Assembly (NCBI RefSeq): GCF_900465315.1
Contig: NZ_UBIX01000005.1
Source: Asaia bogorensis_B
GTDB lineage: Bacteria; Pseudomonadota; Alphaproteobacteria; Acetobacterales; Acetobacteraceae
Strand: one strand, 5' to 3'
Length of the DNA: 64,000 bases
This document shows positions 44,623 to 53,836 of the stretch, in pieces; position 1 is the stretch's first letter, and each line of letters starts with the position of its first letter. The notes under the pieces are model-generated. The model saw nothing but the letters and a program-made list of their open reading frames with translations. It was not told the DNA's origin and searched no databases. Made by a program: the position numbers and the translations under genes.

Positions 44623-45171
44623 TCAGTCGAGTACGGCGCAGGCGATACGCGCACCGGCGCCACCGATCGGCTGGGTCGTATAATCATCGGGGCTGGTGTG
44701 GATGATCAGTGCCGCACCATCGGCATCCTTGAGTGCGGGCCGCTCGCCTGCACCATGCAGAGACACAAGCGTCGAATACAGCTCGACAGTCGCCGTGCCA
44801 TCGGGTGCCACATAAAGATTGGGCAGATCACCGGCATCATTCGCGTTCGGCGTTAGCAGACCATGCACGACAGGCGTCACTGCATGAACATGACCGCCTG
44901 CGCTGGTGAATTTCGGTGGGGTACAGCTGCCTTTCTCATGGAAATGCATGCCATGCCAGCCGGGCACCAGACCTTGTGCCGTAATACGCAGCAGAACACC
45001 CCGCGGGGCTTCGGTCACGCTGACCGTTCCATGCGCCTTGCCGTCCGTGCCCAGCAATGTGCCCTTGGCACTGTCTGCCGCCTGCGCCTGTGACAGACCA
45101 ACAGGGGAGAGAGCGATGACCGTCCCCCCCAGGAGAAAAACAGAAAGCATCTTGTTCATGGCATGACGCAT
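44623..45171 (-). CDS. sodC: Periplasmic Cu/Zn superoxide dismutase
   Basis: A 182-residue secreted dismutase. A signal peptide (SVFLLGGTVIALSPVGLSQAQA, cut after AQA near 32) precedes the fold. Copper ligands appear in GWHGMHFHEKGSC, zinc ligands in AGGHVHA and the HG-LP-rich loop after it, and Cys residues of the GSC and ARIACAVLD segments should pair. It removes superoxide outside the cytoplasmic membrane. ATG 45171 or the ATG five codons later both fit. Convergent with cobS. Confidence 0.93.
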   Translation of the reverse strand: MRHAMNKMLSVFLLGGTVIALSPVGLSQAQAADSAKGTLLGTDGKAHGTVSVTEAPRGVLLRITAQGLVPGWHGMHFHEKGSCTPPKFTSAGGHVHAVTPVVHGLLTPNANDAGDLPNLYVAPDGTATVELYSTLVSLHGAGERPALKDADGAALIIHTSPDDYTTQPIGGAGARIACAVLD

Positions 45172-45403
45172 GAGATCTGACCTCGACGTTGAAGAGAACG
45201 CTGCTGCTCCGAAACGGATGACAGCCGGGAAAGGTTCTGGACGGGAAACGGAAAGCTTGCCTGAGTTGAGACCGCTTCGCAACATGCCGTCTTGACGCGC
45301 CGTCCCGGTTATTCCCGGTCCAGAACCGTGCGCCACGCTTGTACCGCCCGCGTTCCTGCCCGAAACTGGTTTCGCTTACCCCCAGGCACAAGGAGGCAAC
45401 ACC

Positions 45404-45649
45404 ATGCTCGAACTCAGGCCCAATTGTGAATGCTGCGACGCGGATCTCTCCCCCGCTACGAACGATGCCATGATCTGCTCTTTCGAGTGCACATTCTGCG
45501 TGCGCTGCGCCACCGATCACCTCAAGGGCGTATGTCCCAATTGCAGCGGTGATCTGGTGCCCCGCCCTGTTCGGCCATCACGCTTTCTGGCCTCCAGCCC
45601 CGCCTCGACGCGCCGTGTGTTACGGGAGCAACCCTGCCCCGGCCTTTGA
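45404..45649 (+). CDS. DUF1272 small cysteine-rich protein
   Basis: An 81-residue protein of the DUF1272 family. It begins LELRPNCECCD and has CSFECTFCVRCA and VCPNCSGDL, nine cysteines in all, consistent with two zinc sites of RING-like spacing. Function is unknown. It stands alone with its own ribosome site (AAGGAGG ten bases ahead of the ATG). Confidence 0.85.
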   Translation: MLELRPNCECCDADLSPATNDAMICSFECTFCVRCATDHLKGVCPNCSGDLVPRPVRPSRFLASSPASTRRVLREQPCPGL

Positions 45650-45796
45650 GTGGTTCCTAAAGTCGTTTTTAAACCGGAATTTTCTAACACCCTGCGTGTC
45701 GATGCTCTAGCCTCAGGCCATGCGTAGGCCGTCAGCCCTGCCAGCATGGGGCTGACAGCTCACGGCATACCCGAAGGTACACGAGGCTGATTGGTC

Positions 45797-46879
45797 ATGG
45801 CAGACAAGGCTTCAAGCCCCTCGTCCGGTGCGTGGCGCTGGCTTGGTGTGGCGTCTCTTCCCTGCCTTCTGGCCCTCGGCTTCGCTGCCGCTGGCGGATG
45901 GTTGAGCCCCCACAGGGTCACACAGAATACATTGCTTGGCGCCTTGCAGGGCGTGGACGGCCATCATCCGGGCTTTCGGCGCAACCATGCCAAGGGTGTC
46001 TGTGTCACCGGGTGGTTCGAGGGCAATGGTGCCGCCGCCACCTATTCCACAGCCCCCTTCTTCGAGGCAGGTCGCGTGCCGGTCATCGGGCGCTTCGCTC
46101 TTGCCGGTGGCATGCCCTATCAGGGTGACGCACCGGGCAAGGTGCGCTCGCTGGCGCTGAGTCTGGAAGCACCGAACGGGCAGGAATGGCGCATGGGCGT
46201 CAATGACATCCCTGTCTTTCCGGTTCGCACACCGGCGGAGTTCCAGTCACTCCAGATCGCTGTTCGCCCCGATCCGGCCACGGGCAAGCCTGACCCAGCG
46301 CGTGTGCAGGCTTTCAAAGCGTCCCATCCGTGGCTCGCTGAAGCCGGCGCGGCGCTGGCCAAAAGGCCGATTACCCCCGGATTTGAAAACGATCGCTATA
46401 ACAGCCTCGATTCCTTTCTGCTGCACGATGCCAAGGGGGGTACAACCCCTATGCGCTTCGCCCTGCGCCCCGCGGAAAATGTTGTAACCACCCCCCTGAC
46501 GGGCGATGACGCCCTCTTCGAGCAGCTTGCCGCGGCCATGAGTGCCCATCCCCTGCGCTGGACACTGGTGCTTACCCTTGCCGGTCCGGGTGATGCCATC
46601 AATGACCCAAGCAGGGCCTGGTCTGCGCAGGACAGGCAGATCGAGGCTGGCACCCTGACGCTTGACAGGATCGAGAGCGAGGAGACCGGCCCCTGCACCG
46701 GCATCACCTATGACCCGTTGATCCTGCCGCAGGGGATAAGCGCCTCGGACGATCCGGTTCTTCAGGCCCGTTCAGCGGCCTATATGCGCTCTTTTGCCGA
46801 ACGGTCACGCGAGCCCGTGCCTCAGCCTGCCGTCACACCCACGACGCTTGAGCAGAAGATGCCGGAGAAAGCATCATGA
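45797..46879 (+). CDS. Catalase-related haem peroxidase, exported
   Basis: A 360-residue minimal catalase-fold protein (SrpA-like catalase-related peroxidase). A hydrophobic N-terminal segment (WLGVASLPCLLALGFAAAGGW) should place it in or across the membrane. The haem distal His lies in FRRNHAKGVCVTG, NDIPVFPVRTP is typical, and the proximal region is PGFENDRYNSLDSF. The family reduces hydrogen peroxide or organic peroxides with weak catalase activity. It overlaps the cytochrome b561 gene by four bases, so the pair likely forms a membrane-linked peroxidase with electrons from the quinone pool. Start: ATG 45797; TTG 45791 is possible. Confidence 0.85.
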   Translation: MADKASSPSSGAWRWLGVASLPCLLALGFAAAGGWLSPHRVTQNTLLGALQGVDGHHPGFRRNHAKGVCVTGWFEGNGAAATYSTAPFFEAGRVPVIGRFALAGGMPYQGDAPGKVRSLALSLEAPNGQEWRMGVNDIPVFPVRTPAEFQSLQIAVRPDPATGKPDPARVQAFKASHPWLAEAGAALAKRPITPGFENDRYNSLDSFLLHDAKGGTTPMRFALRPAENVVTTPLTGDDALFEQLAAAMSAHPLRWTLVLTLAGPGDAINDPSRAWSAQDRQIEAGTLTLDRIESEETGPCTGITYDPLILPQGISASDDPVLQARSAAYMRSFAERSREPVPQPAVTPTTLEQKMPEKAS

Positions 46880-47421
46880 GCCCTCACCCTGTTTTCAGCC
46901 TGACATCGCGCCTGCTGCACTGGCTGATGGCCGTGCTGATTCTGATCATGATCTTTGTCGGTCTGTTCATGGCCTCCGGTGTGGGGCCGCACTACCACAG
47001 CCTTGTGTCGTTTCACCGCCCGCTGGGTATGGCCATTCTGCTTCTGGCTGTCCTGAGGTTGCTTAACCGCTGGCTGAACCCGCCTCCTGCCCTGCCCGCC
47101 GATCTGCCGAATCTCATGGCGCTCATGGCCAAAGCGTCGCACTGGGCGCTTTACACACTCATGATCGGGTTACCTCTGATCGGCTGGGCCATGCTCTCGG
47201 CGGGCGGTTACCCAATCCCGCTTTTGGGCCACAGCTTTCTTCTGCCCCCGATCCTGCCGCATGATGCAGCACTCTGGGGCTGGCTACGCCTTGCCCATAC
47301 CATACTGGCCTTCTGTCTTTTCGGGCTCATTCTGGCTCATAGCGGGGCGGCGCTTTTTCATTTCCTGATCAGGCGCGACAGGGTGTTCCAGAGCATGACG
47401 GGGCAGGATCACGAGATCTGA
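46876..47421 (+). CDS. Cytochrome b561
   Basis: A 181-residue four-helix membrane cytochrome. Candidate haem-ligand histidines lie in RLLHWLMAV (helix 1), YHSLVSFHRPLG (helix 2 start), KASHWALY (helix 3) and RLAHTILAF (helix 4), the bis-haem pattern of bacterial b561 proteins. It can pass electrons between quinol and periplasmic acceptors, and the coupled catalase-like protein is the natural partner. Start fixed by the ATGA overlap. Confidence 0.9.
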   Translation: MSPHPVFSLTSRLLHWLMAVLILIMIFVGLFMASGVGPHYHSLVSFHRPLGMAILLLAVLRLLNRWLNPPPALPADLPNLMALMAKASHWALYTLMIGLPLIGWAMLSAGGYPIPLLGHSFLLPPILPHDAALWGWLRLAHTILAFCLFGLILAHSGAALFHFLIRRDRVFQSMTGQDHEI

Positions 47422-47469
47422 CATCGGCGCCTTCCCGTGCCCTCTTGCAAGGCCGCGGGGCAACGGTTC

Positions 47470-48546
47470 ATGGGAGGCAAAACATCTCCGGATCCTCCTG
47501 CCATGCCGCGTGTCCCTTCCCCCGCCTGTGGTCTCGCCCTTGCCCTGCTGGCGTGGCAGCCCCGGCCTGCTCTGGCCAGTGAGACAACCGACAGGGCTCT
47601 CACCGTCAGCCGGGTCGATGCGCTCTGTGCGGCCGTGCAGCAGAGTGCGCCCCCTGCGAGCGACCGGCCGGATCCGGCGCAACGCGAGGCGCTGAGGGGA
47701 TGTGACAGCGAGGCCCTGTATTTCGGTATCGGCATGAAGGCCGATCCCGTCAGGGCACGACTCTGTGCCTTTACCGAACAGTCCCGGGAATCATCCCGGG
47801 TCGTGTGGGGTTATACAGGCAGCCATCTGCTGATGATGATCTACGCCAATGGCGAGGGGACCGCCCGCAACATTGCCTATGCGCAGAATCTGGCCTGTTC
47901 CACCTCTTTTGCCCCGGCGGAGCGCGACCTGCGAGTGTTGCATCTGCAGGCCATATCCGAAGGCACGGACAAGGCCCCTTTCGATTACTGCCATGACGCC
48001 ACGGCGGGCGTTACGGGCGGTTATTGCGCAGCCCATCAGGCAAGGATCGCGAGCGAAGTCGAGAACCGGAAAATCCGGGATTTTGCGGCCAGCCTCCCTC
48101 TCTCTGCCCGCCCGGCATTTTCCGCGCTCGTGGCGCAACAGAAACTCTGGGGAGACGCCCGCGCCGCTAACGAGACAGATCTCTCAGGCACGCTGCGCGC
48201 GGCTTTCGAGATACAGGAGCGCATGTTGCAACTGCGCGACTTCACCCAGATGCTGACGCGCCTCGGGCATAGGCCCCTGCCCCCTCTTGGCAGCGCCCAA
48301 CTCAATACCGCCAACACACGCATGCAAGTGGCCTTGAAACGCCTTGCTGGCCATCAGAACATCGGCGGCACAACCATCAACTCGAGCGATATCGAAAAGG
48401 CCCAGAGCTCTTTTCTGGCCTACCGGCAGGCATGGGGCAGTTTCGCCGCCACAGCTTATCCTCACTGGGGGCGTGACGCCGCCGAAGCCTGGGTCACGAT
48501 GAAACGAGCCGACATGCTGGAGCACCTTGCCGCCTTGCTGGGTTGA
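47470..48546 (+). CDS. Exported protein with LprI/DUF1311-like region
   Basis: A 358-residue secreted protein. A signal peptide ends at PRPALA-S. The middle part resembles Sel1/TPR-type small repeats (YANGEGTARNIAYAQNLAC), and two segments (FSALVAQQKLWGDARAANETD and LAYRQAWGSFAATAYPHWG) look like the lysozyme-inhibitor LprI/DUF1311 pattern. Many paired cysteines suggest disulfides in the periplasm. Start is uncertain: ATG 47470 with GGGG upstream, or ATG 47503. It sits 48 bases after cytochrome b561 and may belong to the same transcript. Confidence 0.65.
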   Translation: MGGKTSPDPPAMPRVPSPACGLALALLAWQPRPALASETTDRALTVSRVDALCAAVQQSAPPASDRPDPAQREALRGCDSEALYFGIGMKADPVRARLCAFTEQSRESSRVVWGYTGSHLLMMIYANGEGTARNIAYAQNLACSTSFAPAERDLRVLHLQAISEGTDKAPFDYCHDATAGVTGGYCAAHQARIASEVENRKIRDFAASLPLSARPAFSALVAQQKLWGDARAANETDLSGTLRAAFEIQERMLQLRDFTQMLTRLGHRPLPPLGSAQLNTANTRMQVALKRLAGHQNIGGTTINSSDIEKAQSSFLAYRQAWGSFAATAYPHWGRDAAEAWVTMKRADMLEHLAALLG

Positions 48547-48601
48547 GGAGCGCAGGCAGCGGAGAACTGGTACCAACGGAGCAACAGGCTCCCGGACATG
48601 A

Positions 48602-48627
48602 AAAAAGCGGCCGGATGGCCGCTTTTT
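48602..48627. terminator. Bidirectional Rho-independent terminator
   Basis: A perfect 11-bp stem (AAAAAGCGGCC at 48602-48612, GGCCGCTTTTT at 48617-48627) with a GGAT loop; T runs form the 3' arm on both strands. It separates two convergent genes. Confidence 0.9.
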
Positions 48628-48651
48628 CCCGTTCCAGTCCGGTTGGGACTC

Positions 48652-49110
48652 TTAGTCAACCAGCTGGAAAGACAGACCCTGACCACCAGCGGCGAGATGC
48701 GCCCCCCGTGTTGCGGTCGTGATCTTGATCTTCACGCCATTGCTGTTGCTCAGAATAGCGCCACCGATCCCACGATCCAGCGTCGCGTCGCCGTTCAGAG
48801 CGCCGTAACCGCCATCGAAATCATGCAGGTTCTTCAGGTTATAGACGACACCCGTTGCCTCGATTTTCGAGAAACCGACAGCAGCAATGTTGCCGCCCGA
48901 AATCTTGAAGCGATAGGTCTTGTGACCATAGGTCAGCGTGCCCTGGCCCCAAGTATAGCCAATGCCCACATCGGCGGATTTCGCCATCAGGGTGATGTGG
49001 CCAACGGGGGTGCCCAGTGCATCGGGGGCTGCATGCGCTACCGGCATGACGGCCAGAGCCGCAGCGGCAAAGGTCGAAGCAGCAAGGGCACGGCGGGTAA
49101 ATGAGCGCAT
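48652..49110 (-). CDS. Small exported protein, unknown function
   Basis: A 152-residue protein with a clear signal peptide (RRALAASTFAAAALAVMPVAHA, cut near 27). The mature part begins with GTPVGHITLMAKSADVGIGYTWGQ and has a Gly-rich, beta-type pattern (TLTYGHKTYRFKI, GVVYNLKNLHDFDGGYGAL). I recall similar small proteins in other proteobacteria but no named function. ATG 49110 follows AGAGGAAC. Alone, with a strong terminator behind it, so likely well expressed. Confidence 0.75.
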   Translation of the reverse strand: MRSFTRRALAASTFAAAALAVMPVAHAAPDALGTPVGHITLMAKSADVGIGYTWGQGTLTYGHKTYRFKISGGNIAAVGFSKIEATGVVYNLKNLHDFDGGYGALNGDATLDRGIGGAILSNSNGVKIKITTATRGAHLAAGGQGLSFQLVD

Positions 49111-49252
49111 TGTTATTGTTCCTCTCAGAAAGGGAATGCGTTGCGGTTCGTTAACTCCCTGCACCGCTTTTCGTTCCCGCCCCGCCTGCATGATCGCGAG
49201 GCGTTGACCTCAAGGCGGGCCAACCCGGCACAAAGGGCGCGCGGGGGATGGT

Positions 49253-50245
49253 TCAGTCGCGCTGGGGCGGGGCCATGAAATCCGGCTCGATGGCATCAGG
49301 CACGTTGTCACGCAGGATGACCTCGATCTCGGCCTTGTCCTGATCGCTCAGTGACCAGCCATAGGCCTCGGCCACACCATCAATCTGCTCGGGCTTGCGT
49401 GCGCCCCAAAGCGCCACAGTCGGTCCCTGGTCAAGCACCCAGCGAATGGCCAGCGCCAGCATGGATTTGTCGTGACGCGCGGCAATGGCCTTCAGCGCCT
49501 CGACAGCAGCGAGGTAACGCCCGAATACCGGCTGCTGGAATTTCGGATCGCTGCTGCGCAGGTCATCCTTGGGGAAATGCGTCTCACCTGTCATCTTGCC
49601 CGCCAGAAGGCCGCGACAGAGAGGACCATAGGCCATCACGATTGCGTCATGAGCCTTGGCGTAAGGCAGGATGTCACGCTCGGTGGTGACGCGCTCGAAC
49701 AGGTTGTAGGGCGGCTGGATGGTGCTGATCGGGGTGATGGCCCCGAACCGGTCCATATCATCAACCGAGAAATTGCTGACCCCGATGGCGCGGATCTTGC
49801 CTTCGCGGTGAAGCTTTTCCAGTTCATGGGCAGTTTCCTCGACCGGGGTCTTGCCGTCAGGCCAGTGCACCTGCTCCAGATCGATCACATCGGTCTTAAG
49901 GCGTCGCAGAGAGTCTTCCACCTCCTTGCGGATGCGTTCGGGACGGCTGTCACGATAGACTTTCTGGTCATCTGTCCAGGCCAGACCAAGTTTTGTGGCC
50001 AGCACGACCTTGTCGCGTCGGCCGCCCTCCAGCGCCCGACCGATTACCTCCTCGCTGTGGCCAAACCCGTAAACCGGCGCTGTATCGATGATGTTGATGC
50101 CGTTATCGATCGCCTTGTGAATGGTGCGTATGGCGTTGTCGTCATCGGGGCCACCCCACATCCAGCCGCCAATCGCCCATGTTCCCAGGGCAATGCGGGT
50201 TACTGGCTTGTCGATATTTCTGATGCTGATCGTGTCGGCAGTCAT
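49253..50245 (-). CDS. Aldo/keto reductase
   Basis: A 330-residue NADPH-dependent TIM-barrel oxidoreductase. Catalytic tetrad residues appear as D and Y in NIIDTAPVYGFGHSEE, K in VLATKLGL and H in LEQVHWPDG. GVSNFSVDDM and the C-terminal GARKPEQIDG segments are typical. Substrate unknown; relatives in acetic acid bacteria reduce ketones or sugars. ATG 50245 has GGAG nine bases ahead; ATG 50260 is also possible. Confidence 0.9.
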   Translation of the reverse strand: MTADTISIRNIDKPVTRIALGTWAIGGWMWGGPDDDNAIRTIHKAIDNGINIIDTAPVYGFGHSEEVIGRALEGGRRDKVVLATKLGLAWTDDQKVYRDSRPERIRKEVEDSLRRLKTDVIDLEQVHWPDGKTPVEETAHELEKLHREGKIRAIGVSNFSVDDMDRFGAITPISTIQPPYNLFERVTTERDILPYAKAHDAIVMAYGPLCRGLLAGKMTGETHFPKDDLRSSDPKFQQPVFGRYLAAVEALKAIAARHDKSMLALAIRWVLDQGPTVALWGARKPEQIDGVAEAYGWSLSDQDKAEIEVILRDNVPDAIEPDFMAPPQRD

Positions 50246-50352
50246 GGGATGTTTCTCCATTCGTGTAAGGTCACATGCTGTTTCATACGGTGGAGAACCG
50301 TGTTCGTTGCCTCACTTGCGCCTGATGCGCCGAGCGGGCATCACCGCAGATC

Positions 50353-51738
50353 ATGACACGCCGCGCCCGCCTTACTTCCGTGCTTGATCGCCTTGGTTTC
50401 GGGGCGACGCTGCTTCTGCCGGTCTTTCTGACTCATGGCAGGCTGTTTTCAGAGATCATGATGGACCTCCTGGCCGTCGGCCTGCTGGCGCGTTCGGCGC
50501 TGGGGCTTGGCTGGGGCTGGGGTCGGCAGTTCTGGGTCCGTGTGGCCCTGCTGTGGTGGGGCTGGCAGATTGTTTGCTCACTGCCCCATATCGGCATTGG
50601 CTCGTCGCAGGCGCTCACGCAGTCCATTCTCGCCATACGGTTTCCCCTCATGGCGGCAGCCCTTCAGGTCTGGACGCTGCGCGATGAACCATTGCGGACG
50701 ACAATGCGCTGGGTTCTGATCACCTGTTGCGGATATTTCGTGCTGCAATTTCTGGTGCAGGCCATCTTCGGGCATAATCTCTTCGGCTACCCGCGTTATA
50801 TCGACGGGACGCTGACCGGACCCTATGCCCATCCCAGAGCGGCAGCGCCTTTCTCCCGTCTGGTTCTGCCCGTCATGATGCTGGGCTGTGCCTGGCTGAT
50901 GGCCCGCCCCGGAAAGGCACCTGCCACAGGCTCCCCGGGAACGCGCAACGGCAATCCGCACAGGGCAACCCTCCCCGTTTTCTTGGCCATGAGTGGGCTG
51001 GCTGTTATTGTGCTGGGGATTATGGTCCTGGCCGGGCAGCGTATTCCCATGGCGCTTACCGCGCTCGGGATCGGCATTTGTGCCCTGTTCTATCGCCCTT
51101 TGCGCCCTGCTGCTCTGGTCGGGGCCCTCAGTCTGCCCGTTCTGGTCTTGCTGGTGCGCGTTCTTGCGCCTCAGGCCTTTCAACATCTCATCGTGCTGGC
51201 CGCTCATCAGCTCTCGCATTTCTGGGAGTCGCATTACGGTCTGCTCTTTACCCGTGCGATTGTCATCGCGCAGGCCCATCCCGTCACCGGGCTCGGTTAC
51301 GACGCCTTCCGTCATGCCTGCGCCAATCCGGCCTATTTGCATGGTCTATCCTGGCTCAGCACAGCCAGTGATGGCGGCGGCACGAGCATTTGCGTCCAGC
51401 ACGCGCATAACCACTATCTGCAGGCACTGACCAATGCCGGGCTACCGGGGCTCTTCCTGTTCGGTGGGCTGGTTTTTGCGTGCCTGCGCGCACTCTGGCC
51501 TGTGCAAGGGACTCATCATGCCTGGCGCATCGGCCTGTTCGCGGCCTTTTTCGTTCAGGAATGGCCCTTTGCCTCAGCCAGCGACTTCCTCAACCTGCCT
51601 CTTGGCGGATGGGCCTTCATGCTGCTTGGCGTCGGACTGGCCGAGGCCGCGGCCCTGGGGGCCCCGACCTTGGGGGCCACCTCTGTTCCTCGCGACAAGG
51701 CAACCCTATATGCTGTGCCGACCGTAACCTCTCGCTAA
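50353..51738 (+). CDS. O-antigen ligase/polymerase-like membrane protein
   Basis: A 461-residue protein with about ten to twelve hydrophobic helices. The Wzy_C-type signature is HNHYLQALTNAGLPGLFLFGG, preceded by a large periplasmic loop rich in Trp and His. It resembles WaaL ligases and Wzy polymerases, which move undecaprenyl-linked glycan to lipid A or extend it; the sequence alone cannot tell which. No other LPS gene is adjacent; the GDP-mannose genes lie 30 kb away. The GTPase gene starts 14 bases downstream. Confidence 0.85.
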   Translation: MTRRARLTSVLDRLGFGATLLLPVFLTHGRLFSEIMMDLLAVGLLARSALGLGWGWGRQFWVRVALLWWGWQIVCSLPHIGIGSSQALTQSILAIRFPLMAAALQVWTLRDEPLRTTMRWVLITCCGYFVLQFLVQAIFGHNLFGYPRYIDGTLTGPYAHPRAAAPFSRLVLPVMMLGCAWLMARPGKAPATGSPGTRNGNPHRATLPVFLAMSGLAVIVLGIMVLAGQRIPMALTALGIGICALFYRPLRPAALVGALSLPVLVLLVRVLAPQAFQHLIVLAAHQLSHFWESHYGLLFTRAIVIAQAHPVTGLGYDAFRHACANPAYLHGLSWLSTASDGGGTSICVQHAHNHYLQALTNAGLPGLFLFGGLVFACLRALWPVQGTHHAWRIGLFAAFFVQEWPFASASDFLNLPLGGWAFMLLGVGLAEAAALGAPTLGATSVPRDKATLYAVPTVTSR

Positions 51739-51752
51739 GACCCGGAGTGCCG

Positions 51753-52715
51753 ATGTCCGAGACCAAGATCCCCGTCACCGTTCTCACCGGCTTTCTCGGT
51801 GCCGGGAAAACCACGCTGCTCAACCATATTCTCTCAAGTGAGCACGGGCGCAAATATGCCGTGCTCGTCAATGAGTTCGGCGAACTGGGCGTCGATGGCG
51901 ATCTGGTGGTCGATGCGGATGAAGAGGTGTTCGAGACCAATAACGGTTGCATCTGCTGTACCGTACGCGGCGATCTGATCCGTATTCTCGGCAGCCTGCT
52001 GCGTCGTCGTGGCAAGTTTGACGGTATCATTGTCGAGACCACCGGTCTTGCCGATCCGGCCCCCGTGGCCCAGACCTTTTTCGTGGACGAAAACCTGCGC
52101 GAGAAATCACGCCTCGACGCCGTCGTGACCGTGGTCGACGCCTATAACGTCATCCAGACGCTGGACGAGAGCCCCGAGGCGATCCGTCAGGTGGCGTTTG
52201 CGGATGTGATCATTCTCAACAAGACCGATCTCGTGGATGAAGCCGCGCTCGAGGCCATCGAGGCGCGTCTGCGCGGGATCAATGCCAGCGTGCAGATCCA
52301 TCGTGCCCAGCACAGCGCCGTGGCACTCAGCACTGTGCTCGATCAGGGCGGGTTCGACCTCGAACGCGCGCTGGAAACCATGCCGGACTTCCTTGAGAAC
52401 AACGAGCACTCGCATGAGGAGGGCGTTACCAGCATGTCCTTCGCCGTCGAGGAGCCGCTTGACGAACAGCGCTTCCAGGCGTGGATCGGCGCGATCCTTC
52501 AGGAACAGGGCGCGGATATCCTGCGGTCCAAGGGCATCATGCATTTTGCGGGCAAGGATGAGCGCTTTGCGTTCCAGGCCGTGCACATGATGGCCGATGG
52601 CGACTATATCGGCAAAGGCAAGGAGGGCGAGAGCAAGGAATCGCGCATCGTCTTCATCGGTCGCAACCTCAACCGTCCGCAGCTTCGTCGTGGCTTTGAA
52701 AGCTGCCGCGCATGA
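51753..52715 (+). CDS. COG0523 (CobW/G3E) GTPase
   Basis: A 320-residue metal-handling GTPase. Walker A is GFLGAGKTTLL near the start, the metal-binding GCICCT (CxCC) follows, ETTGLADP is switch II, and NKTD gives base specificity. The C-terminal CobW domain contains SFAVEEPLDEQRF and ends with RRGFESC. A His-rich patch (NEHSHEEG) may bind metal. Members are usually linked to zinc supply under starvation; a CobW role in cobalt insertion cannot be excluded since B12 genes are in the window but not adjacent. It overlaps the WD40 gene by four bases. Confidence 0.9.
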   Translation: MSETKIPVTVLTGFLGAGKTTLLNHILSSEHGRKYAVLVNEFGELGVDGDLVVDADEEVFETNNGCICCTVRGDLIRILGSLLRRRGKFDGIIVETTGLADPAPVAQTFFVDENLREKSRLDAVVTVVDAYNVIQTLDESPEAIRQVAFADVIILNKTDLVDEAALEAIEARLRGINASVQIHRAQHSAVALSTVLDQGGFDLERALETMPDFLENNEHSHEEGVTSMSFAVEEPLDEQRFQAWIGAILQEQGADILRSKGIMHFAGKDERFAFQAVHMMADGDYIGKGKEGESKESRIVFIGRNLNRPQLRRGFESCRA

Positions 52716-53746
52716 GCGAGATGACTGAACTCCTCGCCACACGTGGCGCGGAAAAAACCATTGGTTCGCCCGTTACCGTCGCCGCCTGCGCCCGCGACGG
52801 CCAGACCTTCGCGCTCGGCACGGTCGAAGGCGAGATCTTCCTGATTCCTGTTGCCGGGATCAAGCATCCTGAAACATGGCAGCGCATAGAGGCTCATGAC
52901 GGTGCCGTGCTCTGCCTCGCTGCCGATACCGGCAAGGCAGGTTTCGTCAGCGGTGGCGAGGATAACCGCCTGTGCCGCACCCTGCCCGATGGCACGGTAA
53001 GCGAACTGCACAAGGGCCGTCGCTGGGTGGATTGCGTGGCCACGACCCCTGACCATCTGGCCTTTTCGACCGGCAAGCAGCTTGAGATCCGCGACGCCTC
53101 CGGCACGACGACCCTCAAGACACTTGAGCACCCCTCGACCGTTACCGGTATTGTTTTTGACGCCAAGGGCAAGCGTGTCGCTGCATCACATTATAACGGC
53201 GTGTCGATGTGGTTTGTTGGCGCGAAAGTGGACACGGTGCGCCCCCTCGAATGGAAGGGCAGCCACACCACCCTCGCCATTCATCCGGCTGGCGAGGCCC
53301 TCGTGACCGCGATGCAGGAAAATGACCTGCATGGCTGGCGCCTGTCTGACAGCCATAACATGCGCATGAGCGGCTACCCCAAGCGCGTGACCTCGCTCTC
53401 CTTTACCCGTAACGGGCGCTGGCTTGCGACCTCAGGCGCCGATGCCATCGTTCTCTGGCCTTTCTTCGGCGGCGGCCCGATGGGCAAGCCCCCGACCGAA
53501 CTTGCGCGCCTGCCCGGCGTGTTCTGCTCGGCCGTTGCAGCCCACCCCAAGAGCGATATCATTGCCGCAGGGTTTGAAGACGGCTCGGTTCTTCTCGCCG
53601 AACTCGGCTCTGAGCGTGTTCTGCCCATCTGCCTTGGCAAGCGCGGCAAGGTAACCGGCCTGGTCTTTTCACCGCTGGGCGGCGTAATGGTGTTCGGCAC
53701 GGATGACGGCGTGATTGCCGCCATTGATCTTTCCTCAGCAGGCTAA
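52712..53746 (+). CDS. WD40-repeat protein
   Basis: A 344-residue beta-propeller protein with about seven degenerate WD40 blades, such as VTSLSFTRNGRWLATSGADAIVLW and VTGLVFSPLGGVMVFGTDDGVIAAIDL. No signal peptide or enzyme motif. The start overlaps the stop of the GTPase (ATGA), so the two are made together; the pairing of a COG0523 GTPase with a WD40 protein occurs elsewhere in alphaproteobacteria. It may be a scaffold or client for metal transfer; that is inference. Confidence 0.88.
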   Translation: MSEMTELLATRGAEKTIGSPVTVAACARDGQTFALGTVEGEIFLIPVAGIKHPETWQRIEAHDGAVLCLAADTGKAGFVSGGEDNRLCRTLPDGTVSELHKGRRWVDCVATTPDHLAFSTGKQLEIRDASGTTTLKTLEHPSTVTGIVFDAKGKRVAASHYNGVSMWFVGAKVDTVRPLEWKGSHTTLAIHPAGEALVTAMQENDLHGWRLSDSHNMRMSGYPKRVTSLSFTRNGRWLATSGADAIVLWPFFGGGPMGKPPTELARLPGVFCSAVAAHPKSDIIAAGFEDGSVLLAELGSERVLPICLGKRGKVTGLVFSPLGGVMVFGTDDGVIAAIDLSSAG

Positions 53747-53771
53747 AGCGAGCGGGGACTGATGCGCCTGT

Positions 53772-53799
53772 GTTGCTGCAAGTCTCACCTTGCAGCAAC
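53772..53799. terminator. Hairpin between convergent genes
   Basis: A perfect 11-bp stem (GTTGCTGCAAG at 53772-53782, CTTGCAGCAAC at 53789-53799) with a 6-base loop between the WD40 gene and the surface-protein gene. No T tract on either side. Confidence 0.55.
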
Positions 53800-53836
53800 G
53801 CCCCACAGCTGAGATTTCAACCTGGTTGCAGTCCCC

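Noticed and set aside
48652..49110. DUF1134/EipA-type envelope protein
   Set aside because: The length and motifs do not match EipA; left as an unnamed exported protein.
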